The translations under genes and the position numbers were made by a program. DNA of 64,000 nucleotides from an uncultured Candidatus Melainabacteria bacterium (GTDB lineage Bacteria > Cyanobacteriota > Vampirovibrionia > Gastranaerophilales > Gastranaerophilaceae): the NCBI GenBank assembly GCA_934718085.1, contig CAKUZL010000003.1, positions 124,001 through 188,000 of the forward strand, in the 5' to 3' direction. Below, in pieces: positions 33,943 to 43,113 of this stretch (its first letter is position 1; the number at the start of each line of letters is the position of its first letter). The notes under the pieces were generated by a model that was given only the letters and a program-made list of their open reading frames with translations, was not told the DNA's origin and searched no databases.

Positions 33943-35090
33943 AAAGGAAAATAATTTTATCGTTTATAGGTTTGATTGTAATAATTGCGGGAATTGTCGT
34001 TTGCACAAAGTCCTGCAACAAAAAACCTCTTTTTGACACCACAAAAGTCGAGCGAAGAGACATCGTAAAAACGGTCGAGGCTTCGGGTACAATAAACCCG
34101 GTTCAAACGGTCAACATCGGTTCACAGGTTTCGGGGATGATAAGCGACATTTACGTTGACTACAACTCCGAAGTCAAGAAGGGGCAATTGCTTGCAAAAA
34201 TTGATCCTTCACTGTTTCAGGCTCAAGTCGACAAAGCGACGAGCGATTTACAAAACGCAAAAGCAAACTACCAAAAGGTAAAGAGCAATTATATCTACCA
34301 AAAAGCAAACTACGAGCGGTATGCAAGACTTTACAAAAACAGATACGTTTCAAAAAGCGAAACGGAGCTTGCTTATGCCGATTATAAGTCAAAAGAAGCT
34401 GAACTTGCGGCTTCGAAGGCTTTGATAGATCAGGCGGCGGCAACTTTGGAAAACAATTTGACCAATTTGAAATATACAAGAATCGTTTCGCCTGTCGACG
34501 GAGTCGTTATAGCTCGAAAAGTGGACGTCGGGCAGACCGTTGCGGCAAGCTTCCAGACGCCTGAGCTTTTCACCGTTGCGCAGGATTTGACTCAAATGCA
34601 AATAGAAGTAAGCGTTTCGGAAGCGGACATCGGAGACATCAAAGTCGGGCAGAAAGCGGACTATACGCTTGACGGCTACCCCGACAGAATGTTTTCGGGA
34701 ACGGTTCAACAGGTCAGAATCAACCCTACGACGGTTTCAAACGTCACCACGTACACGGTTATCGTTAAGGTTGAAAACGAGGAAAACATTTTGAAGCCCG
34801 GAATGAGCGCAAACGTTACGATTACGACGACAGAGAGAAAAGATGTTTTGTGCGTGCCGAACAACGCTTTTAAATACATTCCCGAAGGCTTGACCGAACG
34901 CTACGACAAAGTCGGAGTGTGGGTTTTAGACAAAAAGAAAAAACAAAACCGCGTCAAAGTCGAAACGGGAATAAAAGATTCCGAATACACGGAAATTTTG
35001 TCAGGGAACTTATCTGAGGGAGATACCGTAATAATTCCCTTGGGAACGAAAAAGAAAAACAATATGCCCAAGCCGCCCGGAATGTTTTAG
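33939..35090 (+). CDS. macA: MacA-like periplasmic adaptor (HlyD family)
   Basis: A 383-residue membrane-fusion protein. N-terminal anchor at residues 5-24 (IILSFIGLIVIIAGIVVCTK). A lipoyl half-motif 'GTINPVQTVNIGSQVSGMISDIYV' is followed by an alpha-helical hairpin (residues about 95-165), the second half-motif 'IVSPVDGVVIARKVDVGQTV', then barrel and membrane-proximal domains. It bridges the inner-membrane ABC transporter and the TolC channel. The order TolC-MacA-ATPase-permease with 4- to 15-base spacing makes one operon. Confidence 0.92.
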   Translation: MKRKIILSFIGLIVIIAGIVVCTKSCNKKPLFDTTKVERRDIVKTVEASGTINPVQTVNIGSQVSGMISDIYVDYNSEVKKGQLLAKIDPSLFQAQVDKATSDLQNAKANYQKVKSNYIYQKANYERYARLYKNRYVSKSETELAYADYKSKEAELAASKALIDQAAATLENNLTNLKYTRIVSPVDGVVIARKVDVGQTVAASFQTPELFTVAQDLTQMQIEVSVSEADIGDIKVGQKADYTLDGYPDRMFSGTVQQVRINPTTVSNVTTYTVIVKVENEENILKPGMSANVTITTTERKDVLCVPNNAFKYIPEGLTERYDKVGVWVLDKKKKQNRVKVETGIKDSEYTEILSGNLSEGDTVIIPLGTKKKNNMPKPPGMF

Positions 35091-35105
35091 GAGTTAAATC
35101 GCAAA

Positions 35106-35789
35106 ATGCCCGTAATAGAAGTACAACACCTGATTAAAACATATAAAACCGGAGACAGCGAGTTTAATGCGCTCAACGACGTGTCGTTAACTGTAAATCA
35201 CGGAGGTTTTGTGGCAATAATGGGCGCGTCGGGTTCGGGAAAATCAACGTTTATGAATATGCTCGGATGCCTTGATATTCCTACGTCCGGCACGTATTTA
35301 CTTGACGGAACCGACGTCAAAACTCTTTCGCCCGACGAAACCGCAAAAATTCGCAACAAAAAATTGGGGTTCGTTTTTCAGGGATTCAACCTTATTTCAC
35401 GGACAACCGCGCTGGAGAACGTCGAACTGCCCATGATTTACGCGGGCGTTCCGCCCGAAGAGCGACACGAACGTGCAAAACGTGCACTTGAAATCGTAGG
35501 ACTTTCAAAGAGAATGACCCACATGCCGAACGAAATGTCGGGAGGGCAGCAGCAGCGGGTTGCGATTGCGCGAGCCATCGTGAACGATGCCCCCGTAATT
35601 TTGGCGGACGAACCGACGGGAAACCTTGATACGAAAACAAGTATCGAAGTTATGAATTTTTTCACGGAACTTAACCGAAAATTCAAGAAAACGATAGTTT
35701 TGGTTACTCACGAACCCGATATCGCCGAATATGCACGCAGAACGGTAACTTTCAGCGACGGAAAAATAATAAAGGACGAAATAAAATGA
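35106..35789 (+). CDS. MacB/LolD-type ABC transporter ATPase
   Basis: A 227-residue ABC ATPase. Walker A 'GASGSGKST' is at residues 40-48, the Q loop 'FVFQGFNLISRTTALENVELPMIYAGV' follows, the signature 'MSGGQQQRVAIARA' is near 140 and Walker B 'VILADEPTGNLDT' near 162. These are characteristic of the MacB/LolD/FtsE class of mechanotransmission transporters. Here ATPase and permease are separate genes, unlike fused enteric MacB. It overlaps the permease gene by 4 bases. Confidence 0.95.
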   Translation: MPVIEVQHLIKTYKTGDSEFNALNDVSLTVNHGGFVAIMGASGSGKSTFMNMLGCLDIPTSGTYLLDGTDVKTLSPDETAKIRNKKLGFVFQGFNLISRTTALENVELPMIYAGVPPEERHERAKRALEIVGLSKRMTHMPNEMSGGQQQRVAIARAIVNDAPVILADEPTGNLDTKTSIEVMNFFTELNRKFKKTIVLVTHEPDIAEYARRTVTFSDGKIIKDEIK

Positions 35790-37015
35790 TAGATTTATCT
35801 GCAACAATAAAAATAGCTCTTCGTTCTTTAAGAACAAACAAAATGCGCTCGATTTTGACGAGTTTGGGGATAATCATCGGCGTAAGTGCCGTAATAATAA
35901 TGCTTTCGATAGGGGAAGGCGCAAAAGCGAAGATTACGAAAGACATCGAGGCAACGGGGTCAAATATTTTGACCGTAATGTCGGGAGCCGCAACATCGGG
36001 CGGAGTAAGGTCGGCGGGAGGTTCGCAACCGACATTGACGATAAAGGATTCCGAGGCGATATTGAAATATTGTCCGTCGGTAAAAGCCGTTTCGCCGTTG
36101 GTTTCGGAGACAAAACAAATCGTTTATTCGAACAGAAACTGGTCGACGACCGTTCGAGGCGTAATGCCCGAATATCTCGAAATAAACAAATGGGAAATAA
36201 GCAGCGGCAGGAATTTGACCGCGGAAGACGCCCGTAACGCGGCAAAAACGGCGATTATCGGGAACACGACGGCGGAAAATCTTTTCGGAGACCTTGATCC
36301 GGTAAATCGTACCGTCAGAATAGGCGGAGTTCCGTTCAAAGTTGTCGGTTTACTCGCGTCAAAGGGGCAAAATTCGATGGGCATGGATCAGGACGATACC
36401 GTGTTTATTCCCGTCACGACGGCACAAAGAAAGCTTTTCGGAACAAGCTTCCCGGGCTCGGTAAGACAAATAAACGTTCAGTCGACCGATGCAGATACGT
36501 TAAATTCAGCGGAAGACGAAATAAAATCGCTGTTGAGAGAACGTCACAGGCTCGGAAAAACCGAAGAAGACGATTTCACGATACGAAATTTTACACAAAT
36601 GCTCGAAACCGTAAAATCCGCAACCAACACAATGACCATGCTTTTGATGTCGATAGCCTCGGTTTCGCTGCTTGTCGGAGGTATCGGAATTATGAACATC
36701 ATGCTCGTTTCGGTAACCGAAAGAACCCGCGAAATCGGCATCAGATCGGCAATCGGAGCGACAGCGAAAGACATTCGTCTTCAGTTTTTGACGGAAGCGT
36801 TGATTTTGTCGTTTGCGGGAGGACTTATCGGAGTTTTTGCCGGTGTTTCGATTTCGTTGCTGCTCGGAGCCTTGACGACAATGAACATCGCCGTTTCACC
36901 GGTATCGATAGTCGTGTCGTTTGCGTTTTCGGGAATAACGGGAATAATTTTCGGCTGGTACCCCGCGTACAAAGCATCAAACCTTCGCCCCGTCGAGGCG
37001 CTGAGGTACGAATGA
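35786..37015 (+). CDS. MacB-type ABC transporter permease
   Basis: A 409-residue permease with the MacB core topology: one N-terminal span ('SILTSLGIIIGVSAVIIMLSIG'), a large periplasmic domain (residues about 45-280), and three C-terminal spans, with the family block 'GGIGIMNIMLVSVTERTREIGIRSAIGAT'. It ends in 'YPAYKASNLRPVEALRYE', the usual MacB tail. It works with the adjacent ATPase, adaptor and TolC protein to expel drugs, peptides or virulence factors; the substrate cannot be told from sequence. Confidence 0.95.
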   Translation: MIDLSATIKIALRSLRTNKMRSILTSLGIIIGVSAVIIMLSIGEGAKAKITKDIEATGSNILTVMSGAATSGGVRSAGGSQPTLTIKDSEAILKYCPSVKAVSPLVSETKQIVYSNRNWSTTVRGVMPEYLEINKWEISSGRNLTAEDARNAAKTAIIGNTTAENLFGDLDPVNRTVRIGGVPFKVVGLLASKGQNSMGMDQDDTVFIPVTTAQRKLFGTSFPGSVRQINVQSTDADTLNSAEDEIKSLLRERHRLGKTEEDDFTIRNFTQMLETVKSATNTMTMLLMSIASVSLLVGGIGIMNIMLVSVTERTREIGIRSAIGATAKDIRLQFLTEALILSFAGGLIGVFAGVSISLLLGALTTMNIAVSPVSIVVSFAFSGITGIIFGWYPAYKASNLRPVEALRYE

Positions 37016-37071
37016 TTACGAAAACTTTATATTATTTTATCAAAACAAAATCCGGGATATAATAAAACATT

Positions 37072-37737
37072 ATGAAACAAAGTTCGATTTTTGATATTAT
37101 TTCACCCGTAATGACGGGACCGTCAAGCTCACATACGGCAGGAGCCGTTCGCCTCGGGCTTCTAGCGGCAAACATTTACAACGCGAAGTTCGACAAAGTC
37201 GAGTTCACGCTTTACAACTCGTACGCAAAAACCGGCAAAGGTCACGGAACCGATAAAGGGCTGCTCGCGGGAGTTTTAGGGCTAAAAGTCGACGACGCGG
37301 GAATAAAAAACATTTTCGACCTGCCGTGCTCGAAAAACGTAAAATATTCTTTTATAAGGAAGGAAGATTTAAACAGACACCCGAACGCGGTTGATATCAA
37401 ATTTTCGGGCGAAACGGAATTTTCGTTGTCGGGAGCGTCGGTCGGCGCGGGAAATATTGTTATCGACAAGATTTGCGACTTTAAAGTCGAAATTACCGGG
37501 CAATACGACACACTTACAATGATTTACAGCGATGTCCCGGGGATGATTTCCGAAGTCACGGGCATTATTCAAAAAGAAAACATCAACATCGCGTCTTTGA
37601 TTTGCGACCGCACGGCAAAAGGCGAAAAAGCGTCAATGAGCATTTGCCTCGACGGATTTCCGTCCGACAAAACGGTTGAAGAAATTTCAAAACTCAAAGG
37701 CATGGAATTTGTTGCAAGAATAAGGAAAATTCAATAA
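37072..37737 (+). CDS. sdaAB: L-serine dehydratase, beta subunit
   Basis: A 221-residue beta subunit of the iron-sulfur L-serine dehydratase, which deaminates serine to pyruvate. 'FDIISPVMTGPSSSHTAGAVRLG' is the family start. A C-terminal ACT domain, from about residue 145 ('ITGQYDTLTMIYSDVPGMISEV'), may sense serine. It couples to sdaAA by a one-base overlap (TAATG). Serine use here and glyA elsewhere in the window point to serine as a carbon or one-carbon source. Confidence 0.95.
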   Translation: MKQSSIFDIISPVMTGPSSSHTAGAVRLGLLAANIYNAKFDKVEFTLYNSYAKTGKGHGTDKGLLAGVLGLKVDDAGIKNIFDLPCSKNVKYSFIRKEDLNRHPNAVDIKFSGETEFSLSGASVGAGNIVIDKICDFKVEITGQYDTLTMIYSDVPGMISEVTGIIQKENINIASLICDRTAKGEKASMSICLDGFPSDKTVEEISKLKGMEFVARIRKIQ

Positions 37738-38609
37738 TGGCGGAACTGACAACGTTTAACGACTTAATGAAAGCATGCGCGCAAAACGGCAAAAACATAA
37801 GTGAAATTGCAGTGGCAAAAGAATGCGCTCTTTCGGAAACAACTCCCGAAATCGTTCGGGAAAGAGTTTTGAAAATTATAAACACAATGCGAAAAACCGT
37901 CAAAACGGGTCTAAAATCAACAGAACTCTCCGCAAGCGGTCAATGCGGCGACGACTGCGCAAAATTGCAAGAAGCTTACAAAAGAAGAGCTCCTCTTTTC
38001 GGCAAAATGTTCGAAAAAATTACGACTTACGCCCTCGCGTCGATTGAAGAAAACGCGCGGATGGGCATTATAACCGCATGTCCGACGGCAGGTTCGTGTG
38101 CAATCGTTCCTGCGGTGCTGATTGCGGTTTCCGAAGAACAAAACATCGACGACGACAAAATTATCGATGCCCTGATAACGGCGGGGCTCGTCGGAGAAAT
38201 AATTGCGGCAAAAGTCGCACCCGCGGGAGCTGCGGCGGGTTGTCAGGCGGAATGCGGAACTGCTGCGGCAATGGCGGCGGCGGCATTGGTGACGTTCGAA
38301 AACGGAACCCCTCGACAAACCGTTCATGCTGCGGCTTTGGCGCTGAAAAACATTTTGGGACTGACTTGCGACCCCGTTGCGGGATTGGTCGAAATTCCCT
38401 GCGTTAAGAGAAACGTGTTTATGGCGATACATGCCGTAACGGCGGCGGAACTTGCACTTGCGGGAATCGAAAGTAAAATTCCTCCCGACGAAGTTTTGGA
38501 CGCGATGGCACAAACCGGGAAACTGATGTCACCTATGCTGAAAGAAAGTTCCGAAGCAGGGCTTGCAAAAACCGCAACCGCCTTGAAAATAGAAGAACTT
38601 ATGTCTTAG
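37737..38609 (+). CDS. sdaAA: L-serine dehydratase, alpha subunit
   Basis: A 290-residue alpha subunit holding the [4Fe-4S] cluster that binds serine directly. Candidate ligand cysteines lie in 'ACPTAGSCAIVPAV', 'GLTCDPVAGLVEIPC' and the 'GCQAECGTAAAMAAAALV' stretch typical of the family. Such clusters are oxygen-sensitive, fitting an anaerobe. It follows sdaAB with a one-base overlap. The 165 bases after the stop, before the convergent antiporter gene, hold no gene that I can see. Confidence 0.95.
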   Translation: MAELTTFNDLMKACAQNGKNISEIAVAKECALSETTPEIVRERVLKIINTMRKTVKTGLKSTELSASGQCGDDCAKLQEAYKRRAPLFGKMFEKITTYALASIEENARMGIITACPTAGSCAIVPAVLIAVSEEQNIDDDKIIDALITAGLVGEIIAAKVAPAGAAAGCQAECGTAAAMAAAALVTFENGTPRQTVHAAALALKNILGLTCDPVAGLVEIPCVKRNVFMAIHAVTAAELALAGIESKIPPDEVLDAMAQTGKLMSPMLKESSEAGLAKTATALKIEELMS

Positions 38610-38774
38610 CTAAACTTGCCTGCAAACAAAAATCGAGCAAAAATTTTTTGTTGCCGAAGTTGTCGCGATTTTCGGACAATCAAAACCAATGCAAATATTG
38701 TTGATAATAAGCATACAAAACCCCTGAACACAAAACGAAAAGCAATAAATAACTCTTAAAACAAACGCCTTTCG

Positions 38775-40082
38775 CTAAAATACGACTGCGGCAATAAGCG
38801 CAAAAATTATCAGCGGGATATTGAAATGCAAAAACGTAGGAATGCACGTATCGTGGATGTGATCGTGTTTCCCGTCGGCATTTAGCCCCGAAGTCGGCCC
38901 CAAAGTCGTATCGGAAGCGGGAGAGCCCGCATCACCGAGAGCCGCGGCCGCCGCAATTACGATAACCGTACCGATGTTCGAAATTCCCGCCGACAAACAA
39001 ACCGGCACAAACAGAACCGACAAAACGGGAATGGTTCCGAACGACGTGCCGATTCCGAGCGTCAAAATCAGCCCCGTCAAAAGCGTAAACAAAGCAGCAG
39101 CAAGCCTGTTTGAGCCGATAAACGGCAAAAATGTATCAACAAAAGAACCTACTCCGCCGGTCGAATTAATAACGGCGGCATAACCTGCCGCGGCAAGCAT
39201 TACGAAAGCAATGTACCCCATCAATCCGACGCCTTCGTTCATCAATGAGTCGGTTTTCTTTTTGTTTATCGTTCCGGTTGCGAAAATCAAAGTCAATCCC
39301 GCAATGGCACCAAGCGGCAAAGACCCCGTCACAAGCTGAACTACAAACGTCAAAACGGCGGCAGCGATTATTACGTAATGTTTTTTTGAAAACTTGTTAT
39401 ATTTGCCCGTCGAAACAAAATCCGGCTTTTGAGTTTCGTAAGTTCGAGGTTTCGAGTAAGAAACAAAAACCGCAAACAACAACCCTGTCAACATCGCAAG
39501 GCCCAAAAAAGAAAGATATTTCCAAATCTCGGAAAAATTGACCTGTATACCGTTCAAAGAAAGGTTATCATATAAGAGTTTTTGGAAAATGAGTCCGTAC
39601 CCTGCAGGAACGACAATATACGGAGCCTCGAGCCCGAAAGTCAATGCACATGCAACCGCGCGACGATCGATTTTTAAACGGTTCATCAAATTCAGCAACG
39701 GAGGAATCAAAATCGGAATAAACGCGATATGAACGGGAATTAAGTTTTGCGAAAGACACGCTGCAACGGCTATTATAGAAATTAACAAAATTTTGTTTTC
39801 TTTGACGGCGGAAGCCGTTTTTACCGCCAGGACCTTGGCAAAACGTGTATAAACCATTGCCGCGGCGAAAGTTCCGAGCAAAATGTAGCTCAAAGCGGTT
39901 TCCGTATTCCCTCCCATGCCCGAAACAAAAATTTTCATTACTTCACTTACAGACATACTCGAGCAAAAACCTGCAATCAGAGCGGAAATTACCAGCGACA
40001 ACAAGACATTTACGCGTTTCATGCTCATAACGCACAACGCGACGACCGATATTAAAACGGGATTTAAAAGCACTTCCTCCAT
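38775..40082 (-). CDS. YuiF/NhaC-like sodium-proton antiporter family protein
   Basis: A polytopic membrane protein of about 435 residues (roughly eleven spans) with the Na+/H+ antiporter-family pattern: 'MSMKRVNVLLSLVISALIAG', 'GGNTETALSYILLGTFAAAMVY', 'LGIGTSFGTIPVLSVLFVP' and 'AAALGDAGSPASDTTLGPTSG'. Members are annotated as antiporters or amino-acid permeases; the substrate is not settled. The start is probably MEEVLLNPVL, but it lacks a clear ribosome site and lies 14 bases after a strong hairpin. Proximity to serine dehydratase would fit serine uptake, which is speculative. Confidence 0.82.
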   Translation of the reverse strand: MEEVLLNPVLISVVALCVMSMKRVNVLLSLVISALIAGFCSSMSVSEVMKIFVSGMGGNTETALSYILLGTFAAAMVYTRFAKVLAVKTASAVKENKILLISIIAVAACLSQNLIPVHIAFIPILIPPLLNLMNRLKIDRRAVACALTFGLEAPYIVVPAGYGLIFQKLLYDNLSLNGIQVNFSEIWKYLSFLGLAMLTGLLFAVFVSYSKPRTYETQKPDFVSTGKYNKFSKKHYVIIAAAVLTFVVQLVTGSLPLGAIAGLTLIFATGTINKKKTDSLMNEGVGLMGYIAFVMLAAAGYAAVINSTGGVGSFVDTFLPFIGSNRLAAALFTLLTGLILTLGIGTSFGTIPVLSVLFVPVCLSAGISNIGTVIVIAAAAALGDAGSPASDTTLGPTSGLNADGKHDHIHDTCIPTFLHFNIPLIIFALIAAVVF

Positions 40083-40096
40083 AAGAACAGCATAAC

Positions 40097-40123
40097 ACAA
40101 ACCCCGACAAAATCGGGGTTTGT
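40097..40123 (-). terminator. Perfect hairpin between the hibernation-factor unit and the antiporter gene
   Basis: An 11-base perfect stem (ACAAACCCCGA with TCGGGGTTTGT) and a 5-base loop. Minus-strand RNA lacks a full U run after it (GTTATGC), so it may be a leaky terminator or an attenuator-like leader structure for the antiporter gene that starts 14 bases later. Confidence 0.6.
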
Positions 40124-40142
40124 TTAAAAAGTATTTACAAAA

Positions 40143-40385
40143 TTACATCATATTATTTTCGTTTTCTTTGACGGCAATTTCAAGAAGTTTGTATGTCATA
40201 TACGCACCGAGAGCAACCGCCTTGGGGTCAAGCTCGGTATTGTTTGCGGCTTCTATGATTGCCGTGTTGATTTCGGGATTTTGTTCTTTTATGTAGTGAA
40301 TCATCTGTTTACGCCACAAATGAACATTTTGAAAAATCTCCGCAAAGAGAAGCGATGACTGTTCTTCCGTAATTACAGGAAACAA
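40143..40385 (-). CDS. Small hypothetical protein
   Basis: An 80-residue helical, acidic protein ('ITEEQSSLLFAEIFQNVHLWR', 'LDPKAVALGAYMTYKLLEIAV') of unknown family. The start is a TTG with AAGGAG 8 bases upstream; the next in-frame Met is about 28 codons in. It begins 14 bases after the hibernation factor stop and so is probably co-transcribed with it. No membrane span or signal is seen. Confidence 0.65.
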   Translation of the reverse strand: MFPVITEEQSSLLFAEIFQNVHLWRKQMIHYIKEQNPEINTAIIEAANNTELDPKAVALGAYMTYKLLEIAVKENENNMM

Positions 40386-40399
40386 GATAAATCTCCTTA

Positions 40400-40756
40400 T
40401 TATTCTTCCGAACCGGATTCGTTAAGCGACGAAGTTCTGATAGAGTCGGACTTGTCGGCTTTTACGTATTTATCTTTATATTTGTTGATTTGACGAACGA
40501 GTTTATCCGCAAGCAAATCGATAGCTGCATACATTGTTTCGGCTGTTTCTTCGAGTTTCAAAGTACCGTTATTGAGTTTACAAATAACTTCCGCGGTGTG
40601 ATTGGCTGCTACCGAAGGGTTTTTGGTAACATTCAAAACAACTTCCGCCAATTGAATTTGGTCGTAGTGGTTAGCCGCTTTACCGATTTTTTCTTTTGCA
40701 TAAGCCTTAATGGCTTCCGTAATTTCAATATTTCTGCCGTTTACAACAATTCTCAT
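40400..40756 (-). CDS. hpf: Short ribosome hibernation promoting factor
   Basis: A 118-residue HPF/YfiA-type protein: 'MRIVVNGRNIEITEAIKAYAKEKIGK', 'LAEVVLNVTKNPSVAANHTAEVICK' and 'LKLEETAETMYAAIDLLADKLVRQINKYKDK'. The S30AE domain blocks the decoding centre in resting cells. The C-terminal dimerisation domain of long HPF is absent, leaving a 20-residue Ser/Asp-rich tail. A GGAGGAGG site precedes the ATG. It heads a two-gene unit with the 80-residue hypothetical. Confidence 0.93.
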   Translation of the reverse strand: MRIVVNGRNIEITEAIKAYAKEKIGKAANHYDQIQLAEVVLNVTKNPSVAANHTAEVICKLNNGTLKLEETAETMYAAIDLLADKLVRQINKYKDKYVKADKSDSIRTSSLNESGSEE

Positions 40757-40796
40757 AATCGTACCTCCTCCGCACCGGAAATATACCTACTTATTG

Positions 40797-40805
40797 AGTA
40801 TAACA
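40797..40805 (-). promoter_or_regulatory. Candidate extended -10 promoter of hpf
   Basis: Minus-strand TGTTATACT fits the extended -10 form (TGnTATAAT). Transcription would begin about 35 bases before the hpf start codon, leaving room for its GGAGGAGG site. Confidence 0.45.
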
Positions 40806-40881
40806 CAATAATTCAAATAACAATACCCTTTATAAAGGAATTTGTAATCTTTTGTATAAAAAGTATGTCAAGAATGAGATA

Positions 40882-41637
40882 TTATTTTCCGATAAACGCC
40901 AAAATCGCGTTTATAAACGTAAGCGGGTGAACGGGACAACCGGGAATGAATAAGTCGATTTTTACGTTGCTTAAAAATTCGCGATTTAAAGTTTCGGAAT
41001 TTTGGAAAACGCCGCCGCTGATTGCACAAGCGCCCGTCAAAACAACAATTTTGGGATCGGGAACGGACAAATAACATTGTTCCGAAGCGTACGCCATGTT
41101 TTGAGTTATCGGACCGGTTATGACGATTCCGTCGGCGTGCTTCGGGGATGCGACAAAGTCTATTCCGAATCGTCCCATGTCAAAATTCACGTTCGAACAT
41201 GCATTCAGCTCGGTTTCACAGCCGTTGCAGCCTCCTGCACTGACTTGGCGCAATTTCAGCGAATGACCGAAAACCTTTACTATTTCCCGACGAACCTCGA
41301 TTGCGGTTTTTTCGAACTTTTCGGGAGTGACATCGCCGGTGATAATCAGCTTTTGCCTGTCGGTTGACGCCGATTTGTAAGCGGAAGAAAATTTTATCGC
41401 ATTCGAAGGACAAACGCCCGCACATTCGTTACAAAACGTACATTTTCCGATATCTACCGAAAGGGGATTAAGCGATATCGCGCCGGTCGGACAGATATTC
41501 AAACATTTTTCGCAACCGTCGCAATTTTTCGGACACAACACGGGAAACCCTCTGAACCGCTCGTTTATTGTCGCGTGTTTAATGTCCCCGATATATTGAC
41601 TTCCCTGAAATATTCGTGATTTTAGAGTATTAAGCAT
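40882..41637 (-). CDS. Fused ferredoxin/NuoB-like subunit of a group-4 hydrogenase-related complex
   Basis: A 251-residue fusion of what enteric formate hydrogenlyase encodes as two proteins (HycF and HycG types). Residues 35-80 form a 2[4Fe-4S] ferredoxin with ligands C39-C42-C45-C49 and C66-C69-C72-C76. Residues 125-250 are a NuoB/hydrogenase-small-subunit domain with 'AGGCNGCETEL' (C137, C140), 'TGACAISGG' and 'PGCPVHP', so the proximal cluster ligands are intact. It is the last gene of the six-gene operon, 10 bases after the large subunit. The start MLNTLKSRIF has a GGGAG site; a longer frame overlaps the upstream gene. Confidence 0.9.
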   Translation of the reverse strand: MLNTLKSRIFQGSQYIGDIKHATINERFRGFPVLCPKNCDGCEKCLNICPTGAISLNPLSVDIGKCTFCNECAGVCPSNAIKFSSAYKSASTDRQKLIITGDVTPEKFEKTAIEVRREIVKVFGHSLKLRQVSAGGCNGCETELNACSNVNFDMGRFGIDFVASPKHADGIVITGPITQNMAYASEQCYLSVPDPKIVVLTGACAISGGVFQNSETLNREFLSNVKIDLFIPGCPVHPLTFINAILAFIGK

Positions 41638-41647
41638 CGTTTTCTCC

Positions 41648-43111
41648 CTATAAATCGTTTCCGCAATACGACAGATTAAAACTTTTATTGCAGAGCGGAA
41701 AATCGGAAATTTCATTGTTTCTGACCGCCAATGCCAACCCGTACCAGTTATTGAACGACGAATCTTTTATTTTGATGCGCTCTACAAAGCCTGTTTCGTC
41801 CGTAATCGCACAATGGACAACTTCTCCGCGCCAACCTTCGGTGACGGAAATGCAAAGTTGCAAAGGAATAAGCCTTTTTTCGTGCGAAAGAACCTTTATT
41901 CCGCCGGGTTCATACTCTGAGAGTAAATCGAAAAACTTTTCGATTAACGCCGTCGATTGTAAAACTTCTTTATATCTTATGCAAAAACGTGAATAAACGT
42001 CGCCTTTGGGGTTGAAAAACACTTCGGGCATGTCATTATATAACGCGGTTTTGAAAATTTTTCGCGAATCTTTATCATATCCGCTTGCTTTACCTGCAAT
42101 TCCGACGATATTAAGACTTTGAGCATTTTTTCGACTCAAATATCCTGTTTTTTCGAGCCTTGAAATAACCGATGACGAATTTAACATGGTTTTGGTCATT
42201 CGTTTAACGTCTTTTTCGACTTTATCCAAAGTTCTTAGGTATTTTTCGATTTGCGCCCGGGAAATATCGAAATTCACTCCGCCGAGCGTTATAAGCCCCC
42301 GTCCGAAGCGGCTTCCGCAAATGTCCATCATAGTATTTATAACAAGCGTTCTCGTTGCTCCGAAAACCGAAGCCCCGACCAAATATGCGATATCTCCCGC
42401 AATTGCACCCATGTCGCCGATATGAACGGCAATTCGCTCCATCTCCGAAGCAATCGCCCGAATTATTTGAGCTTTTTCGGGAACCGTAACTCCCGACAAG
42501 CACTCGATAACTTGTGTATACGCTAAATTATGAGCAATTACGCTGTCTCCGCAAACCGACTCCGCAAGCCCGGGATTATATTTTTTGCGGTTCAAAAACA
42601 ATTTTTCGATATCACGATTTTGATAGCCCAATTGAATTTCCAAATTGTAAACTTTTTCACCCGCACACATAAACCTAAAATGTCCCGGTTCGATTATTCC
42701 CGCGTGAATCGGACCCACCGCAACCTGATGGATTTCCTCACCCTTCATCTCAAAAAATTCGTATTCTTTATCATGCTTTCTAAGCGGTTTCAACCAAGGA
42801 TGTCCGACCGGCTCGATACCGAATTCCTCGAAAAATTCGCGCTCAAATACGTGAAAAGCCGGTAAATCTTTCGTTATCGACTCGTAAGACTTTACATCGT
42901 TCCCGAAAAACGCCGAAGAAAGTAAAATTTCACCGTTTTCGTCATCCGATAACGCAACAAAAAGCCTTACGCCGTCGTTCTCTTTTTTACCGAAAAACAA
43001 AAGCGGACGCTTGTTTTCTTTGATAACATCTTCGCGCAACTTTGAAAATTCCGTCAAAGGAATATCGAAAACCGAAATATTTTGATTATTTTTAATTCTT
43101 ACAAAACTCAT
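41648..43111 (-). CDS. Hydrogenase-like large subunit (NuoC-NuoD fusion) without Ni-Fe ligands
   Basis: A 487-residue HycE-type subunit: a NuoC-like N-domain (residues 1-125), then a NuoD/hydrogenase core from 'VGPIHAGIIEPGHFRF' (133-147). In true [NiFe] enzymes the first metal motif is RxCxxC; here it is SVCGDSV (residues 185-191), keeping one Cys and changing the second to Ser. The C-terminal DPCxxC is absent: the protein ends NKSFNLSYCGNDL. No post-translational tail follows. This pattern matches Ehr complexes, which keep the coupling machinery but cannot bind Ni-Fe normally. Electron donor and acceptor are unknown. Confidence 0.88.
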   Translation of the reverse strand: MSFVRIKNNQNISVFDIPLTEFSKLREDVIKENKRPLLFFGKKENDGVRLFVALSDDENGEILLSSAFFGNDVKSYESITKDLPAFHVFEREFFEEFGIEPVGHPWLKPLRKHDKEYEFFEMKGEEIHQVAVGPIHAGIIEPGHFRFMCAGEKVYNLEIQLGYQNRDIEKLFLNRKKYNPGLAESVCGDSVIAHNLAYTQVIECLSGVTVPEKAQIIRAIASEMERIAVHIGDMGAIAGDIAYLVGASVFGATRTLVINTMMDICGSRFGRGLITLGGVNFDISRAQIEKYLRTLDKVEKDVKRMTKTMLNSSSVISRLEKTGYLSRKNAQSLNIVGIAGKASGYDKDSRKIFKTALYNDMPEVFFNPKGDVYSRFCIRYKEVLQSTALIEKFFDLLSEYEPGGIKVLSHEKRLIPLQLCISVTEGWRGEVVHCAITDETGFVERIKIKDSSFNNWYGLALAVRNNEISDFPLCNKSFNLSYCGNDL

Positions 43112-43113
43112 TT

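Noticed and set aside
41648..43111. Calling the complex a true [NiFe] hydrogenase (Hyf/Hyc).
   Set aside because: The RxCxxC and DPCxxC ligand motifs are not intact, so H2 chemistry cannot be supported.
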